A stretch of 64,000 nt of DNA from Chimonanthus salicifolius (GCA_013350335.1 CM023540.1:26639175-26703174), one strand, 5' to 3'. Numbered from the stretch's first letter, positions 25,218 through 37,514 are shown. Notes: generated by a model from the letters alone, not told the origin. Numbers and translations are program-made.

Positions 25218-25931
25218 AACGCTCAACTCTATATTTATAGTTGGGTCCTCTTTAGTTGTAGGGGGAAAATTTACAATGTTGTGTAGAAGGGGTGTCGTCC
25301 CCATAATCAAAAGTTGTTTAGAATAAAAAAAAGACTAATTTGCGGGTCGGTAGACTCAACTGATTTGGGTAGACTAATATTTAACTTAGAAATAGATAAA
25401 CGTGTTACATACTCACATGAATAGGTACAAACCATTGCGCCTATGAATTGACCTAAGTACCTGACCCGTGGCACGTTTATCAAGAAGATGCATGCCAATC
25501 ACGAACCTCGGCCTAATTGGATGATATTTTTATTTATCGTCCATGTGTTGCACATAGTAAGAATCAAACTTTAATATTAAAGAGTGAGATTAAATAGAAA
25601 AATAATTTGTAAATATTTTATTAATTTTTTCTTAACTGCAAAAGTTATAAAGGTGATTTCAATAATTATAAAATTTACTCATACTTTAAATTTATTTATA
25701 CACTAATTTATAAATATTAAATATTTAAATTTTTTTTATTATTTAAAAATTTATAATAGCAAACTTTTCTTAATACAGCACACTTTTTAAACACCATGTC
25801 CAAAATAAAAAAAACTTCCAGTATATAAAGGGGTTTGCACGTTGAGTTTGTGTCAGCTTTTTTTTTTCCTGAATGATGGTTAATAATTTCATTCAAAGAG
25901 GGATCACCCAAAATATACAGTATAGCCCATA
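25218..25931. other. Intergenic DNA, no gene seen
   Basis: AT-rich DNA between two elements. No domain-bearing ORF on either strand. Confidence 0.55.
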
Positions 25932-26308
25932 GTCAGAGCCAGGGGTAGAAAAATCGGCCGGGCTGAGATCCCGGCCGATTTTTCATATCGGCCGATATAT
26001 CGGTTCGGCCGATATATCGGCCGAATTTTTTTCTCTCCTACCCGTTTTTTTTTTTTTTTTTTTTTTAAAAAAAAAATTCAAAAAACTTACAGTAAATGCA
26101 GATAATTATGGGCTTATTGAATATGTAATTTTTTCATAAAATATCGGATATTTACATCTTGTAATATATTTTTGAAGTTACGATAATGGGAAATTATATA
26201 ATTAGTAATAAAATTGTGAAAATTACAAGGAAAATGATATAAATGAGGAAAATTTGTAGAAATAATTTAATAATTTATTTTCTTAGTTAATGAGTGTTAT
26301 TTTAAGTT

Positions 26309-26817
26309 AGGGTATCCCTAGGGTGTACCGAAAACACAGTATTTTACAAATAAGGGTATCTTTAGGGTGTGCCGAAAATATATTTAGGAAAGTCAAAAGA
26401 CCTTAAAGTCTTAAAGGATTTATATCAGGCTATCGTAATTAGTCCGGATATTCAATTTGAGAAATTTTGGAAATACACAGTGCTTAAAAAATAACTTTAA
26501 AGTTTTAAATGATATTTTATTATTTAATACACTATGCACATTATTTTTAAGCACCGTGTATTTTCAAAATTTCTCAAATTGAATATTCGGACTAATTACG
26601 ATAACGTGATAAATATACTTTAAGACTTTAAGGTCTTTTAACACTCCTAAATATGTTTTCGGTATATTTTAAATATTTAAGAGTGTCAAAAGATCTTTAA
26701 GTCTTAAAGTATTTTTATCATATTATCGTAATTAGTCCAGATATTTAATTTGAGAAATTTTAGAAATACACAGTATTTAAAAAATAATTTTAAAATTTTA
26801 AAAGAGAATATTATAAA
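26309..26817. repeat. Foldback hairpin modules nested in the hAT element
   Basis: One and a half to two copies of the ~290-bp module of the foldback family, recognised by GTCAAAAGACCTTAAAGTCT, ATCGTAATTAGTCCGGATAT and ATTTGAGAAATTTTGGAAAT. Unlike the copies at 9162, 33068, 36285 and 53942 it has no outer GG-termini. The boundaries are approximate. Confidence 0.75.
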
Positions 26818-26825
26818 GTAAACCA

Positions 26826-27015
26826 TTTGAAATATAACTTTGATACTCACGAGTTACTTCCTGAATGGGTTTTCACTTAAAAACCCTAATGGGCGTGTTT
26901 TAATACCCTTCTTCTCTTTCACTCTCTCTATTAAACCCTAGCAGCAGCCGCCACTCTTTCCCACTCTGTATTTTTCCCATCAACGAAGAAGAGAAAGAAG
27001 AGAAAAGATGCAGTA
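26826..27015 (+). promoter_or_regulatory. Leader-like segment with telo-boxes in the hAT element
   Basis: Two AAACCCTA-type telo-boxes (about 26878-26886 and 26933-26941) precede a pyrimidine-rich tract, GCAGCAGCCGCC and a purine-rich leader up to ATG 27008, which is followed by CAG then TAA. This layout is typical of plant housekeeping promoters and 5' UTRs. It is absent from the 22597 copy. Capture of a host promoter is an inference. Confidence 0.4.
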
Positions 27016-27397
27016 AAAGGTGTGCCATTTTTTTTCTTCAATCTTTCCTCCATATTTTCTTTTTTTTCTTTTCATTCTTGTCCGCTATTTTTTTAAAAAA
27101 AGGGGTTTTTTTAAAAAAAAGAGAAAAACCGATTTTTTAAAATTCGGCCGATATCATGACCGATATATCGGTCAAAAATTCGGTCATATCGGCCGAATTT
27201 TTTTTTGTACGGCCGATACTATACGTATCGGCCGATATAATTCGGTGGTCAAAAATCCGAATTATATCGGCCGATACGCACAGTATCGGCCGATATTTTG
27301 ACCCCTGGTCAGAGCCAAGCACAAAAAAATAAAAAATATTATGGCAGAGCGGGCAAAGAAGCCCAAAGACAAAACAGGCCCAAAATGGAGCCCAAAT

Positions 27398-27543
27398 CAG
27401 GGGTTAAAAAAAACAGCGGTTTTTTTTTTAAAACAAAGCCACCATGATTTTAAAAAATATTGAAAAGAGAGAGATCTCGCCCGAGATCTTGGCCGATATG
27501 AGAAATCAGCCAAAATCTCAATGGAGCCGATTTTCGACCCCTG
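27398..27543. mobile_element. Short hAT MITE, TCGGCCGATA family
   Basis: A 146-bp element with ends CAGGGGTTAAAA and TTTTCGACCCCTG. The flanks GCCCAAAT (27390-27397) and ACCCAAAT (27544-27551) match at 7 of 8. It keeps the GATCTCGCCCGAGATC palindrome. Confidence 0.8.
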
Positions 27544-27551
27544 ACCCAAAT

Positions 27552-29975
27552 ACAAGCCTTGCAGAGTTTGTAGACTAAGTCTAAGTCCACTTGTTTGAAT
27601 CTTAGAAAAGCTTAAATATGTGTATGGGAGCTTCATTGTTGGGAAAATTAAGAGATAGAGAAGTTTAGTTTTATAAAAAAGTTTAATATATTTTATTATT
27701 TTATATAATATATATAATTAGTTAAATGTGTTTTCTTGTGAGTTTTGCTAAGAGTTTGAATTTATCCAGTTATTAAATTTGGGTTCCATCCATCATTCAA
27801 ACATAAATGGCGTTTAAGAGCATCATGAACTTGCTCATGTTTATAAAGTTTTTTTGGTAACTCAAAACTCCTACACAATTAACTTCATTTAAATATTTGT
27901 AAAGGATATACATGAAATCATTTTTGTCTCACTTAACTTAAAAAAAAATAAAAAATCGAAGTTTTACAAATGCCAAAATTCAACTTCATCAAAACTTTAC
28001 CCATCTCATATTGAGTTATAAAATTGATATTAAATATTAAAATAATTAATTAAATTCAATATCATTTCAATCCTTCAATTTTTTTGGCTTACATGATAAC
28101 TCAAAACCCTTTTTTTTTTATTTTCATTTTGTACATTAGATGAACCCTTAGACATTTTCAATAAGTTTAACTCAATATGAATCCGACCAATCTAAATTAA
28201 AAACATGTGCTTTGAGTTATCATCATTATTAAAGCTACTAATCTAATGTATTTGATATTTACTTTTTCTCATTAATTCCATCTTATCAAAACCACATCTT
28301 CCAGTTATCTTGCAATCCATTATTATTATTTCTCTGCCCCTTCAATCTATACAATTTTTATTTTTGTTACAAAGAGCCAATTTTGGTCTTTCTATATACA
28401 TTATACTTAAGAAAAAAATTCAATTGTTTTAATATTTATATTTTTAATCTTTCTTTTTTTTTTTTGCATTTTTTTTTCTGTAGTGTCTTAATCACAAAAT
28501 ATAACTTCAATCAATAGAATATTCAACCATTAGCTAAAAAAAAAATAAAGCTTGAATCAGGACAACAGTCACCATTTGGTTTGAAAGCATGTAAGGACTA
28601 ATTATCATCATGAACACATCATATGCATGATGAAGAATGAAATAAAAAGCTTATCTACATGAAAAAAAAATCGGATAATAATAATGCAGAGCATAATGAG
28701 GTGGTTGTCGTTTCTATTCTGAATTATGGGGCCATTGTCACATGTAATGTTATTGTAATGGTTGGCCTACTAATAATTCAAAAATTGTAATCATCTAATT
28801 AGATTTTGCCTTCCAGTACACTGAATTATGATTCTTCGAACATCATACGGAAGTGAACCAATAAGATGAGTGCCCCTCCGTATGGACTGGGCTGGACAAG
28901 AACTTGGGCCTCTTTCCATGACCAAAATTTGAAATTTGGATTAAATTTGTGAAATAATTATTTGTGCTTTAAAAAAAAATTACATGTGAAAAATTATGGA
29001 AAATCCAGCGTAAAACCCCCACGAATGATACCTACTGTTTTTATTGCACACTAGGTGAGGCCATGTAGACTCGAACTTAGTACTTTTCGCTTCCTGAATC
29101 AGGAGATTATAAATTGAGCTACACTCCTATCTTTTTAAAATATATTATCTTTCTAAAATCAATTAAGTTATGTTTTTTAAGCTGTTCCAAGTTTGATCAA
29201 TTTCAAATATTTTTCTAAATTTTAATGAACTAGATACTTTTGTCATGTGAATGGGTGTGTATATGAGTTCTCAACGTAACTCAGATTTAATTTAGATCAT
29301 ATTAGATTAAATTATTTTTTCTGGTGAAACACATGCTCTGAACTTGAAGGCATTAGTCACATCAATACGACTTGTATTTGTTTTTTAAAACTTCCTTTCA
29401 ATCCATTATGAAAGCAAATTCGGGATACTTAGAACTATGACATTAGCAATCTTGTCAATGTGTGAAACACGGGATTCTAAAACGTAAAATTTCCACTATG
29501 GTAAAAGTGGGAAAGACCCGACAAGTTTAACAAAAGCTAACATGTTATAGGTTGGCTTAGCCCAGTCCAACCTTACGAAGTCTTCTCTGGCTATGTACAA
29601 GCCAAAGTTGTATTGATATTTATGATCAAATCATTTGATGTGAGACCCTTGCAAGGTATAATTAGATAAAATTTATAAAATATGATTCAATCATTTTAAC
29701 TATTTACAGTTTCAAACGTTATATCAAATTAAAATTTATAGTATATATAAATAAATAAAAAATATTACGAAAGTGACATGAACATTGGTGTTTTTTTTTT
29801 TTTTGAGGTATGAGAAATCGAAGAATATTTATGACAAGGAAATACCAACTTGAAGATTAACTATTTTGATTCAGATTTTAGATACTGGTGTTTTTATTAA
29901 CACAAGACACCGACTTGTGATAAAATGATTTTTTTTCATTTTTTGACTTTATCTTTGTAAATAATTATTTAAAAA
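27552..29975. other. Intergenic DNA, no gene seen apart from a SINE
   Basis: AT-rich DNA without recognised genes. A SINE lies at 29040-29131. Confidence 0.55.
29040..29131 (-). mobile_element. tRNA-derived SINE fragment
   Basis: On the minus strand GTAGCTCAATTT (complement of 29111-29122) resembles a pol III A box and AAGTTCGAGTCT (29069-29080) a B box, at tRNA-like spacing. The head starts near GGAGTGTAGCTCA. No clear tail or TSD. Confidence 0.6.
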
Positions 29976-30151
29976 TTGATTTGTGCACGAATATTTTTAC
30001 TAGTACGGTGCATCTAATATAGGAATTTTCCTATTTTGCCCTGAATTCTTTCTTGGGTGTATTAAAAAGTGAAATAGTAACAAAAACATCCTTATATCAG
30101 ATGTACCATATTAATAAAAATACCGTTGTACACATCAATTCCCATATTAAT
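29976..30151. mobile_element. Inverted-repeat MITE, superfamily unknown
   Basis: ATTGATTTGTGCACGAATAT...GGTGCATCTAATATA on the left is mirrored by TATATCAGATGTACC and GTTGTACACATCAAT on the right. The middle has CCTATTTTGCCCT. A likely relative is at 51463-51645. Confidence 0.6.
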
Positions 30152-30360
30152 GTGTAGAGTTGATGTCGGTATACAAATTAAAATCCCATATTAATGTGTA
30201 GTGTTGTTGTTGTGTATCATGCTCAGAGGACCACAAAATATATGTGCTTTGCTTTATTTTCATGTTAAATTGATTGGTGCACTGGTGCTTTTGACTAGTA
30301 GGAGGAGAATTCATCATCTTTTCATTCTTTTTGTATTTACATTTGCTATTAGTCTTAAAA

Positions 30361-30715
30361 AGTAGAGGTGAAATTTGGGTCGGTTTGAGAAATCTAAGTG
30401 GTTTGGGTTTTATATTTTTAAGATTAAGGTCAGGTTGGATTGAAGAAAATAAAATCTAAGTTAAATTCAGGTCGATCGGGTTAAACTTTTTTTATTTTTT
30501 TATCTTAAATTGATTTGACCCGATTCGACTGACGCAAATTGATTCGATTCTATCCACTCAAAAAATTTAATATAACATTTGGGTTAAGTCACGTTAACAA
30601 TTCGGCCAGTATTCAAGTTGAGTCAGATCAGCAATTCGGGTCAAATTGATTTGAACAATTCAGATTAATAATTTAAGTAGGATCAGATTAATTTAATATT
30701 TTTTAATATAAATTG
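30361..30715. mobile_element. Decayed hAT-like MITE, GGGTCG-rich
   Basis: Repeated phrases such as TTGACCCGATTCGACT, AGGTCGATCGGGTT and ATTCGGGTCAAATTG resemble the 18530 family but the ends are lost. Confidence 0.4.
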
Positions 30716-32194
30716 AATTGAATTTATTCCCTTTAAAAGAGGGCAGTGAATCCTTTTATTCTTCAAATGGAAGGAACTATTTCAGTACAGTGAAGGAGAA
30801 GATGACTTCCACACTCAGCGGCACAAAACAAAAGGCGAAAGGCATCTTTTCCTCCCTCCCTCGTATCGTTTACAATAAGCCAAACTATGAAAGGACGATA
30901 CAGATTTAGCTTTGAAACTTTGAATTGGTCTGCTCCTTCTCATGAAAAGTCCACTCACACAAGCGTAAAATGGAATAAATTGAAAACAAGGGAGACTGAA
31001 ACTGCTTTGGTTTGAATCGTTCTTTGAAAATCTTTCAAAAACCACATCTAAAAATAATTTTATTATTCAGTTTTAAACGCTAACTTTTTGTCAATATTAA
31101 AAGACTTTGAATATCTTGAAAGAGTTACTGGTTTTTTCCTTACGCAAATCCCACAAATATGTATATATTAATATATACTTATAATTTCTAGGCACGAGTG
31201 CTTGACTTAGTTTATAAAAAATCTAAGCTGTATTAAACTAATATTGGTTAATTTGGGCCTACTTCATCCAGACAGATTGAAGAAAGCCATTGCTCACTCC
31301 TCTAAATTTTAGAAAAGAACCATTTGAGTATTAGAATTTTTACAACGAACTCCTAAAGTTTTGGACAATTTAGATTCTAGAAAGTCTTGTAATTTATACA
31401 TCAACTCTTTGACGATGAAAAATATTCTGATGGCGATTGCAGGATAATTATAATGGTATAATTTAAAGCAGATACTTACTTCCCATTGCCTCCACTAAAA
31501 GTAAGTACATGGGCGACTGATTTAGTTCTCTCGTTAGCCGGCTGCTAAGAATCTTTTTCTCACAAAAGATAATGAATGACTCCATCTGGTTCTACAAGAA
31601 GAATTGAAAAGGTATTTTTAATAATACTGAGAGTGCTGCAAAATTTTTAAGCAAAGTTCTTCCCCTGATAGAAATGTGCTCAACGTTTAGGCATTGGACC
31701 TCCTGTAGTCGTGGCATATTCAATAATAATAATAATAATGGATATAGTTCAACTGATTGTCTTTTATTTTTTTTTAAAAAAATAATAATAATAATAATAA
31801 TAAAGATAAAGAGAAGCTGTTGACAACTCTGCTCCATGTCCCACCAATTCATTTCGTCTTACCTTTCATTTCGTATTTATACCAAAGGAATGTGTCTATG
31901 TTGAGGCTGAGCTCATCAATTCATCTTCCAATCCTTTTCGCCTACACTTCATTACCCCTACAACAATTCTTCTTCCACAACTTTTCACTAACATGCACAT
32001 CAAAGATTAGGTGTGGAATAAACAAATTCAAATTTGGGATGGGACCCAGTTGTCATGCATTACGTCAGTTTCTTAAACTTGTGTGATTCAATTTAATTTT
32101 AATTTTAATACTAATATTATTTTATTAACTGATTAAATCATAAAAGTGGTCAAATCGGATAAATTCTCGTTTCATATTTTTTAAACCAGCTCCA
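30716..32194. other. Intergenic DNA with AAT microsatellites
   Basis: No gene is recognised. AAT/ATA trinucleotide runs lie at about 31720-31740 and 31782-31803. The ORFs at 30718-30909 and 31820-32086 have no known domain. Confidence 0.5.
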
Positions 32195-32531
32195 CTCATG
32201 ATGCGGGCATCCAGAGACGTAGACAAAATTTTAATTTTGACCCGGGCGGGTGCATTATCAAATTAGCAAGTTGGGGCCCCGAGTCAAAAGATCAAAATTA
32301 TATCTTCGATCCAGGTGGGTATCCGAGTCAGAAGATTTGGTGTAGTGGATCCAAAGCAAGTCTAAGAACAGGCCCAGCAGAGCAGGCCCAATGGCTAAAG
32401 AGGTGCTGACAGTTGTGAATTAGAATCCTAAATCAGCTAGGATTTTAATTAAATTAGGAAAGTTTCTTTGTGTTATTTTCTAGATTTAGAATTTGTTGGA
32501 GGGTTGGCTCCTTGTTACTTGTTAACATAGA

Positions 32532-32664
32532 ACTCTCTTTCCTTGTTAAGGTAGGACTCTCTTTCCTTGTTAAGGTAGGACTCTCTTTCCTTGTTAAGGT
32601 AGGACTCTCTTTCCTTGTTAAGATAGGACTCTCTTTCCTTGTCAAAGTAGAACTCTTTTTCCTT
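32532..32664. repeat. 24-bp tandem repeat in the solo LTR
   Basis: ACTCTCTTTCCTTGTTAAGG with a GTAGG tail recurs every 24 bp about 5.5 times. Because 24 is a multiple of 3, open frames run through it on both strands (repeating TRKESPTL on the minus strand); these are not genes. Confidence 0.9.
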
Positions 32665-32789
32665 ATTTCAGGTTAGGATTTCTTATAAATAAGATTGTAA
32701 TCAGCCCCTTGAGGGCACGGAGTATCATCAATAAAATTTGAGTTTTCTTCTTGCAAACGAAGGACTGTTTGCTGTCTTATTTTACTGCA

Positions 32790-32892
32790 CAAGACGAAAG
32801 ACTGTTTTGTGAAGATTAAAGTACAAAACGAATGACTGTTTTGTGAAGATTCAAGTGCAAAACGAAGGACTGTTTTGTGAAGATTGAAGGGT
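32790..32892. repeat. 34-bp tandem repeat in the solo LTR
   Basis: GACTGTTTTGTGAAGATT recurs at 32800, 32834 and 32868. CAAAACGA...TGTTTTG within each unit can form a short hairpin. Confidence 0.85.
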
Positions 32893-33067
32893 TATTCAAG
32901 ATATTATTCAAGCTTCCGCTGTAATTTGAGGTTGGGTATTCTTAATCCTACCTAGCCTGCATCAACTCATTCGCGATGGCCAGTTTAGAATGTGTGTGAA
33001 ATTCATCCGAAATACGATCCCATCATAGTGGATCTCTTTAAAGATATATTAACCTATAATAAATTTA

Positions 33068-34545
33068 GGGTGCCCATGTAGACACCGATGCTTTCTGTTA
33101 GGAGACACCGAATTTTAGATTTTAGGTGAAAATTACTATTCTGCCCTTCACGCATGAAGGAATCGATCGGTTGATTCCCGAACAGGTGAAAGAAAACACC
33201 AAAATCGATCGATCGCACGACGCAGCGATCGATCCGTTTTCAAATGAAAAAATCAGCAGCGTAACAGATCGATCGCACAATCGTGCGATCGATCTGTTTA
33301 AAAATAATTATATTATTTAAATAATAAAATTTCCTTTAAAACTTTACACTTATTTTTTAAGCACTGTGTATTTCCAAAATTTCTCAAATTGAATATCTAG
33401 ACTAATTAAAATAATCTGATAAAAATACCTTAAGACTTCAAGGTCTTTTGACACTCCTAAATATTTAAAACACAGTATTTTACAAATAAGGTATCTTAGG
33501 GTATGTCAAAAACACATTTAGGAGTGTTAAAAGACCTTGAAGTCTTAAAGTATTTTTATCAGGTTATCGTAATTAGTCCGGATATTGAATTTGAGAAATT
33601 TTAAAAATACACAGTGCTTAAAAAATAATGTTAAAGTTTTATCTTTCCTTTAAAACTTTACACTTGTTTTTTAAGCATTGTGTAGTGTTTTCAAAATTTC
33701 TCAAATTTAATATCCGGACTAATTACGATAACCTGATAAAAATACTTTAAGACTTCAAGGTCTTTTAACACTCCTAAATGTGTTTTTGACATACCCTAGG
33801 ATACCCTTATTTGTAAAATACTGTGTTTTAAATATTTAGGAGTGTCAAAAGACCTTGAAGTCTTAAGGTATTTTTATCAGATTATTTTAATTAGTCCAGA
33901 TATTAAATTTGAGAAATTTTGAAAACACACAATGCTTAAAAAACAAGTGTAAAGTTTTAAAGGAAAGATAAAACTTTAACATCATTTTTTAAGCACTGTG
34001 TATTTTTAAAATTTCTCAAATTAAATATCCGGACTAATTACGATAACCTGATAAAAATACTTTAAGACTTCAAGGTCTTTTAATACTCCTAAATGTATTT
34101 TTGACATACCCTAGGGATACCCTTATTTGTAAAATACTGTGTTTTAAATATTTAGGAGTGTCAAAAGACCTTGAAGTCTTAAGGTATTTTTATCAGATTA
34201 TTTTAATTAGTCTAGATATTCAATTTGAGAAATTTTGGAAATACACAGTGCTTAAAAAATAAGTGTAAAGTTTTAAAGGAAATTTTATTATTTAAATAAT
34301 ATAATTATTTTTAAACAGATCGATCGCACGATCGTGCGATCGATCTGTTACGCTGCTGATTTTTTCATTTGAAAACGGATCGATCGCTGCGTCGTGCGAT
34401 CGATCGATTTTGGTGTTTTCTTTCACCTGTTCGGGAATCAACCGATCGATTCCTTCATGCGTGAAGGGCAGAATAGTAATTTTCACCTAAAATCTAAAAT
34501 TCGGTGTCTCCTAACAGAAAGCATCGGTGTCTAATATGTGCACCC
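33068..34545. mobile_element. Foldback element, one 1.48-kb near-perfect palindrome
   Basis: The ends GGGTGCCCATGTAGACACCG and CGGTGTCTAATATGTGCACCC are flanked by a perfect 8-bp TSD TAAATTTA (33060-33067, 34546-34553). The arms are almost identical from the termini to the centre near 33806: the same 64-codon frame is read outward-in on both (33126-33320 plus, 34292-34486 minus) with one residue different. The arms hold GATCGATCG palindromes and TTTTGCCC-like subterminal words; the middle is three ~290-bp self-complementary modules (33355-33640, 33665-33940, 33975-34270). High arm identity suggests recent insertion. The frames are not genes. Confidence 0.9.
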
Positions 34546-34553
34546 TAAATTTA

Positions 34554-36276
34554 TATATTTATTACATAAATCATTGAGTGACTTAGACCAATATACTTAT
34601 AATGGTTATGTTGTCTATTAGGTCAATATACAGAATCAAAGTCAGACCAGACATGTCTCCAAAGTATTGATCTGATGGATCAGACGTCCGTCTCATGAAG
34701 GAGAGTCTTAAGCTCAATTCACACTCAAGTTCAACCGACCACTCCTCATAGATTTTAATCAGTGTATATAAATTGAGAGGTTTACACATAAAATTAATCT
34801 CAACTCTAATATAGGGTGATGATAACTATATTATTCAAAAAATAAAATTTAATATTTTTCAACTTTATCAAAAAGCAAATAAAGCTGAAATACGGTTAAA
34901 GCTTTATTTTTGACCTTTCTTCGATAAGAAGAAATAAACCATGTTGTTACATGTTGGAGACCACACATCTAGACCTCCTCTTTTACCAGCAATTTGATTT
35001 CATTACTACCAGTTTTTAGTGAAAATTTTCTTTGCATTATTTGAAATTTAAAATTTTCTCCCGATATCACCAACCTTGTCATGGAATCTAACAGTCAAGC
35101 GGGCCACGTGGCAGAGATGTGTCCAATCGATGTACTGTATCCCTCGTACAAAAGTAGGCACCAAAGAGACCAGCACTCGATTATTAGTTTTCTTTTTCTT
35201 GCTTTTGGGCCATGCTCGTGTAACGAGAAAATGATATGTACTAGCTGCACACAGATCTGCTAATGGGCACCGCTAGTTTACTTTAAAGGTACGCAAGGGT
35301 CGTCCTGGATTAACTTAAGACTGTGTCTGAATTTCTCACGTTAATAAAAAAAATTAAAATTAAATGTCACTAGTAATATTCAATTTACATAAAATAAATA
35401 ATCAATTAATTATTAAATTTATGTTACGAGATACCCACAATCCTATTTTGATATGGTGGAGTTTACTCGTGCTTTTTATTTTAAAATAATTTAATTATGT
35501 TGATGTCTTTACCAAAATAAAAAATATATATAAAATTGACTCTAAATGAATATATTGTCAGCAATATTGGATATGGCTAGCACACGACGAGAAACCATAC
35601 TCTTATTTAGTTGGATTAGTAAAAGGTCATTACATGTAATTTTTCTTTTATAATTTATAAAAAAATTGTATGATTAGCTCAATTAGAAATAAATAAAAAG
35701 CAGTAAAAAGCAAAACTTTACAAAATCAACTCTAAGATATAACTAAAATAAAAATATGAATTGACTTAAAAAAAAAAAGATTTCATAGTAACCATGTTGA
35801 TCACCACCATCTTCTATATCCTTCTAATTTATTTATATAAAGAGATAATTTATCTTTCTATCAAATGAATGTTTGACTGTTCATTTAGAGTGATTGTGAT
35901 TTATTTCCATATTGGCAAACGAAGAAGAAAAATTCATCCAAAAATAGTTAAAAATAGAAAAAAGAGGTTCTAAGATAGGATTTAGTGAGTTAGAAGTATT
36001 TAGTGCAACTTTATCATATTATTATATAAAAATAGAGCATATTTGTGAAAAAAAGTCTAAAAAATAGAAAAAGATATTTTATAATTAAATTTGGTATTTT
36101 TAAATGATACTGAAATTCTTTTATATTATTGTTTAAAAATATAAACATTCTATATAAAACTTGTGAATTAAAGAAAATTATTCTCTATAAAATCATGATC
36201 AATGTTACTGGTGCGAAGTGTGTAATATATAAAGACACAGTTTAAAATGACTATTAAATAAATCTTGATCACTCAT
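34554..36276. other. AT-rich intergenic DNA, no gene seen
   Basis: No recognised gene or element ends. The ORF at 35081-35263 has no known domain. Confidence 0.55.
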
Positions 36277-36284
36277 TTAATTTA

Positions 36285-37506
36285 GGGAGCAGTTACACAC
36301 ACCCGGAAATCCTACCTCTACACAACCGTTTTTGAAATTTCATACCAAATTACCATTTTACCCCCGTATTTCTAATCATTCAAATGAATGCACAGTTTAT
36401 TTTAGCATTCATTCGAATGAATAAACTTCATTCATTCGAATGAATACTGTTTAGCAATGAATGTATGTTCATTCATTCGAATGATTCCTACAGCGCTTCA
36501 TTCATTCCTACCGCAGGAAGCAGTAACATTATTTAAATATTTATTTTTAAAATTTTAAACTTATTTTTGAAGCACTGTATATTTCCAAAATTTCTCAAAT
36601 TGAATATCTAGACTAATTACAATAACCTGATAAAAATACCTTAAGACTTTAAGGTCTTTTGACACTCCTAAATTTATTTTCGACACAGCCTAGGGATGCC
36701 CTTATTTGTAAAATAATGTGTTTTAAATATTTAGGAGTGTCAAAAGACCTTAAAGTCTTAAGGTATTTTTATCAGGTTATTGTAATTAGTCTAGATATTC
36801 AATTTGAGAAATTTTGGAAATACACAGTACTAAAAAATAACTGTCTATATTTTAAAACATAGACCGTTATTTTTTAAGCACTGTGTATTTCTAAAATTTC
36901 TCAAATTGAATATCCAGACTAATTACGATAACCTGATAAAAATACTTTAAAACTTCAAGGTCTTTTGACACTTCCAAATGTGTTTTCGACACAACTTAGG
37001 GATACCCTTATTTGTAAAATACTGTGTTTTAAATATTTAGAAGTGTCAAAAGACCTTAAAGTCTTAAGGTATTTTTATCAGGTTATTGTAATTAATCTAG
37101 ATATTCAATTTGAGAAATTTTAGAAATAAACAGTGCTCCAAAAATAAATTTAAAGTTTTAAAAATAAATATTTAAATAATGTTACTGCTTCCTGCTGTAG
37201 GAATGAATGAAGCGCTGTAGGAATCATTCGAATCAATAGGCTTCATTCATTCGAATGTACATACATTCGAATGAATAAAGCCCATTCATTCGAATGAATG
37301 AACATACATTCATTGCTAAACAGTATTCATTCGAATGAATGGGGCTATTCCGTGTTACTGTATTGGGCATTCATTCGAATGAATGTCAAAATGAAGTGGG
37401 TATTCATTCGAATGATTGGAAATACGGGGGTAAAATGGTAATTTGCCACAAAATTTCAAAAATGGGTGTGTAGAGGCAGGATTTTCGGGTGTGTGTAAGT
37501 GCTGCC
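36285..37506. mobile_element. Foldback element with ATTCGAATGAAT arms, 8-bp TSD
   Basis: The ends GGGAGCAGTTACACACACCC and GGGTGTGTGTAAGTGCTGCC are flanked by a perfect TSD TTAATTTA (36277-36284, 37507-37514). The arms carry many ATTCATTCGAATGAAT words and the subterminal motif TTACCATTTTACCCCCG or its mirror. Two ~290-bp modules (36550-36835 and 36870-37150) meet at a central hairpin near 36853. Confidence 0.9.
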
Positions 37507-37514
37507 TTAATTTA

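Larger units (their letters stand above)
25940..27307. mobile_element. hAT element, TCGGCCGATA family, inverted copy
   Basis: Ends CAGGGGTAGAAAAATCGGCC and CGGCCGATATTTTGACCCCTG with a perfect 8-bp TSD GTCAGAGC (25932-25939, 27308-27315). It lies 1.5 kb from the copy at 22597, in opposite orientation: both contain the block with ATGTAAATGTCCGATATTTT or its complement. The middle differs: it has a nested foldback module (26309-26817) and a leader-like segment (26826-27015). No transposase. Confidence 0.9.
32200..32964 (+). mobile_element. Solo LTR with 5-bp TSD and internal tandem repeats
   Basis: A 765-bp unit begins TGATGCGGGCATCC and ends CTAGCCTGCATCA, with TGATGC/GCATCA inverted ends, flanked by the perfect 5-bp TSD ACTCA (32195-32199, 32965-32969). 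A TATA-like TTATAAATAAG (about 32683) and an AATAAAA signal (about 32730) give it plus orientation. It holds a 24-bp array (32532-32664) and a 34-bp array (32790-32892). No internal retrotransposon region is present. Confidence 0.85.

Noticed and set aside
32454..32676. Repeat proteins with TRKESPTL or VKVGLSFL units
   Set aside because: They are translations of the 24-bp tandem array in a solo LTR.
33126..34486. Two near-identical 64-residue ORFs on opposite strands
   Set aside because: They are the two arms of the foldback palindrome and contain its GATCGATC words and subterminal motif; no start context or domain supports a gene.
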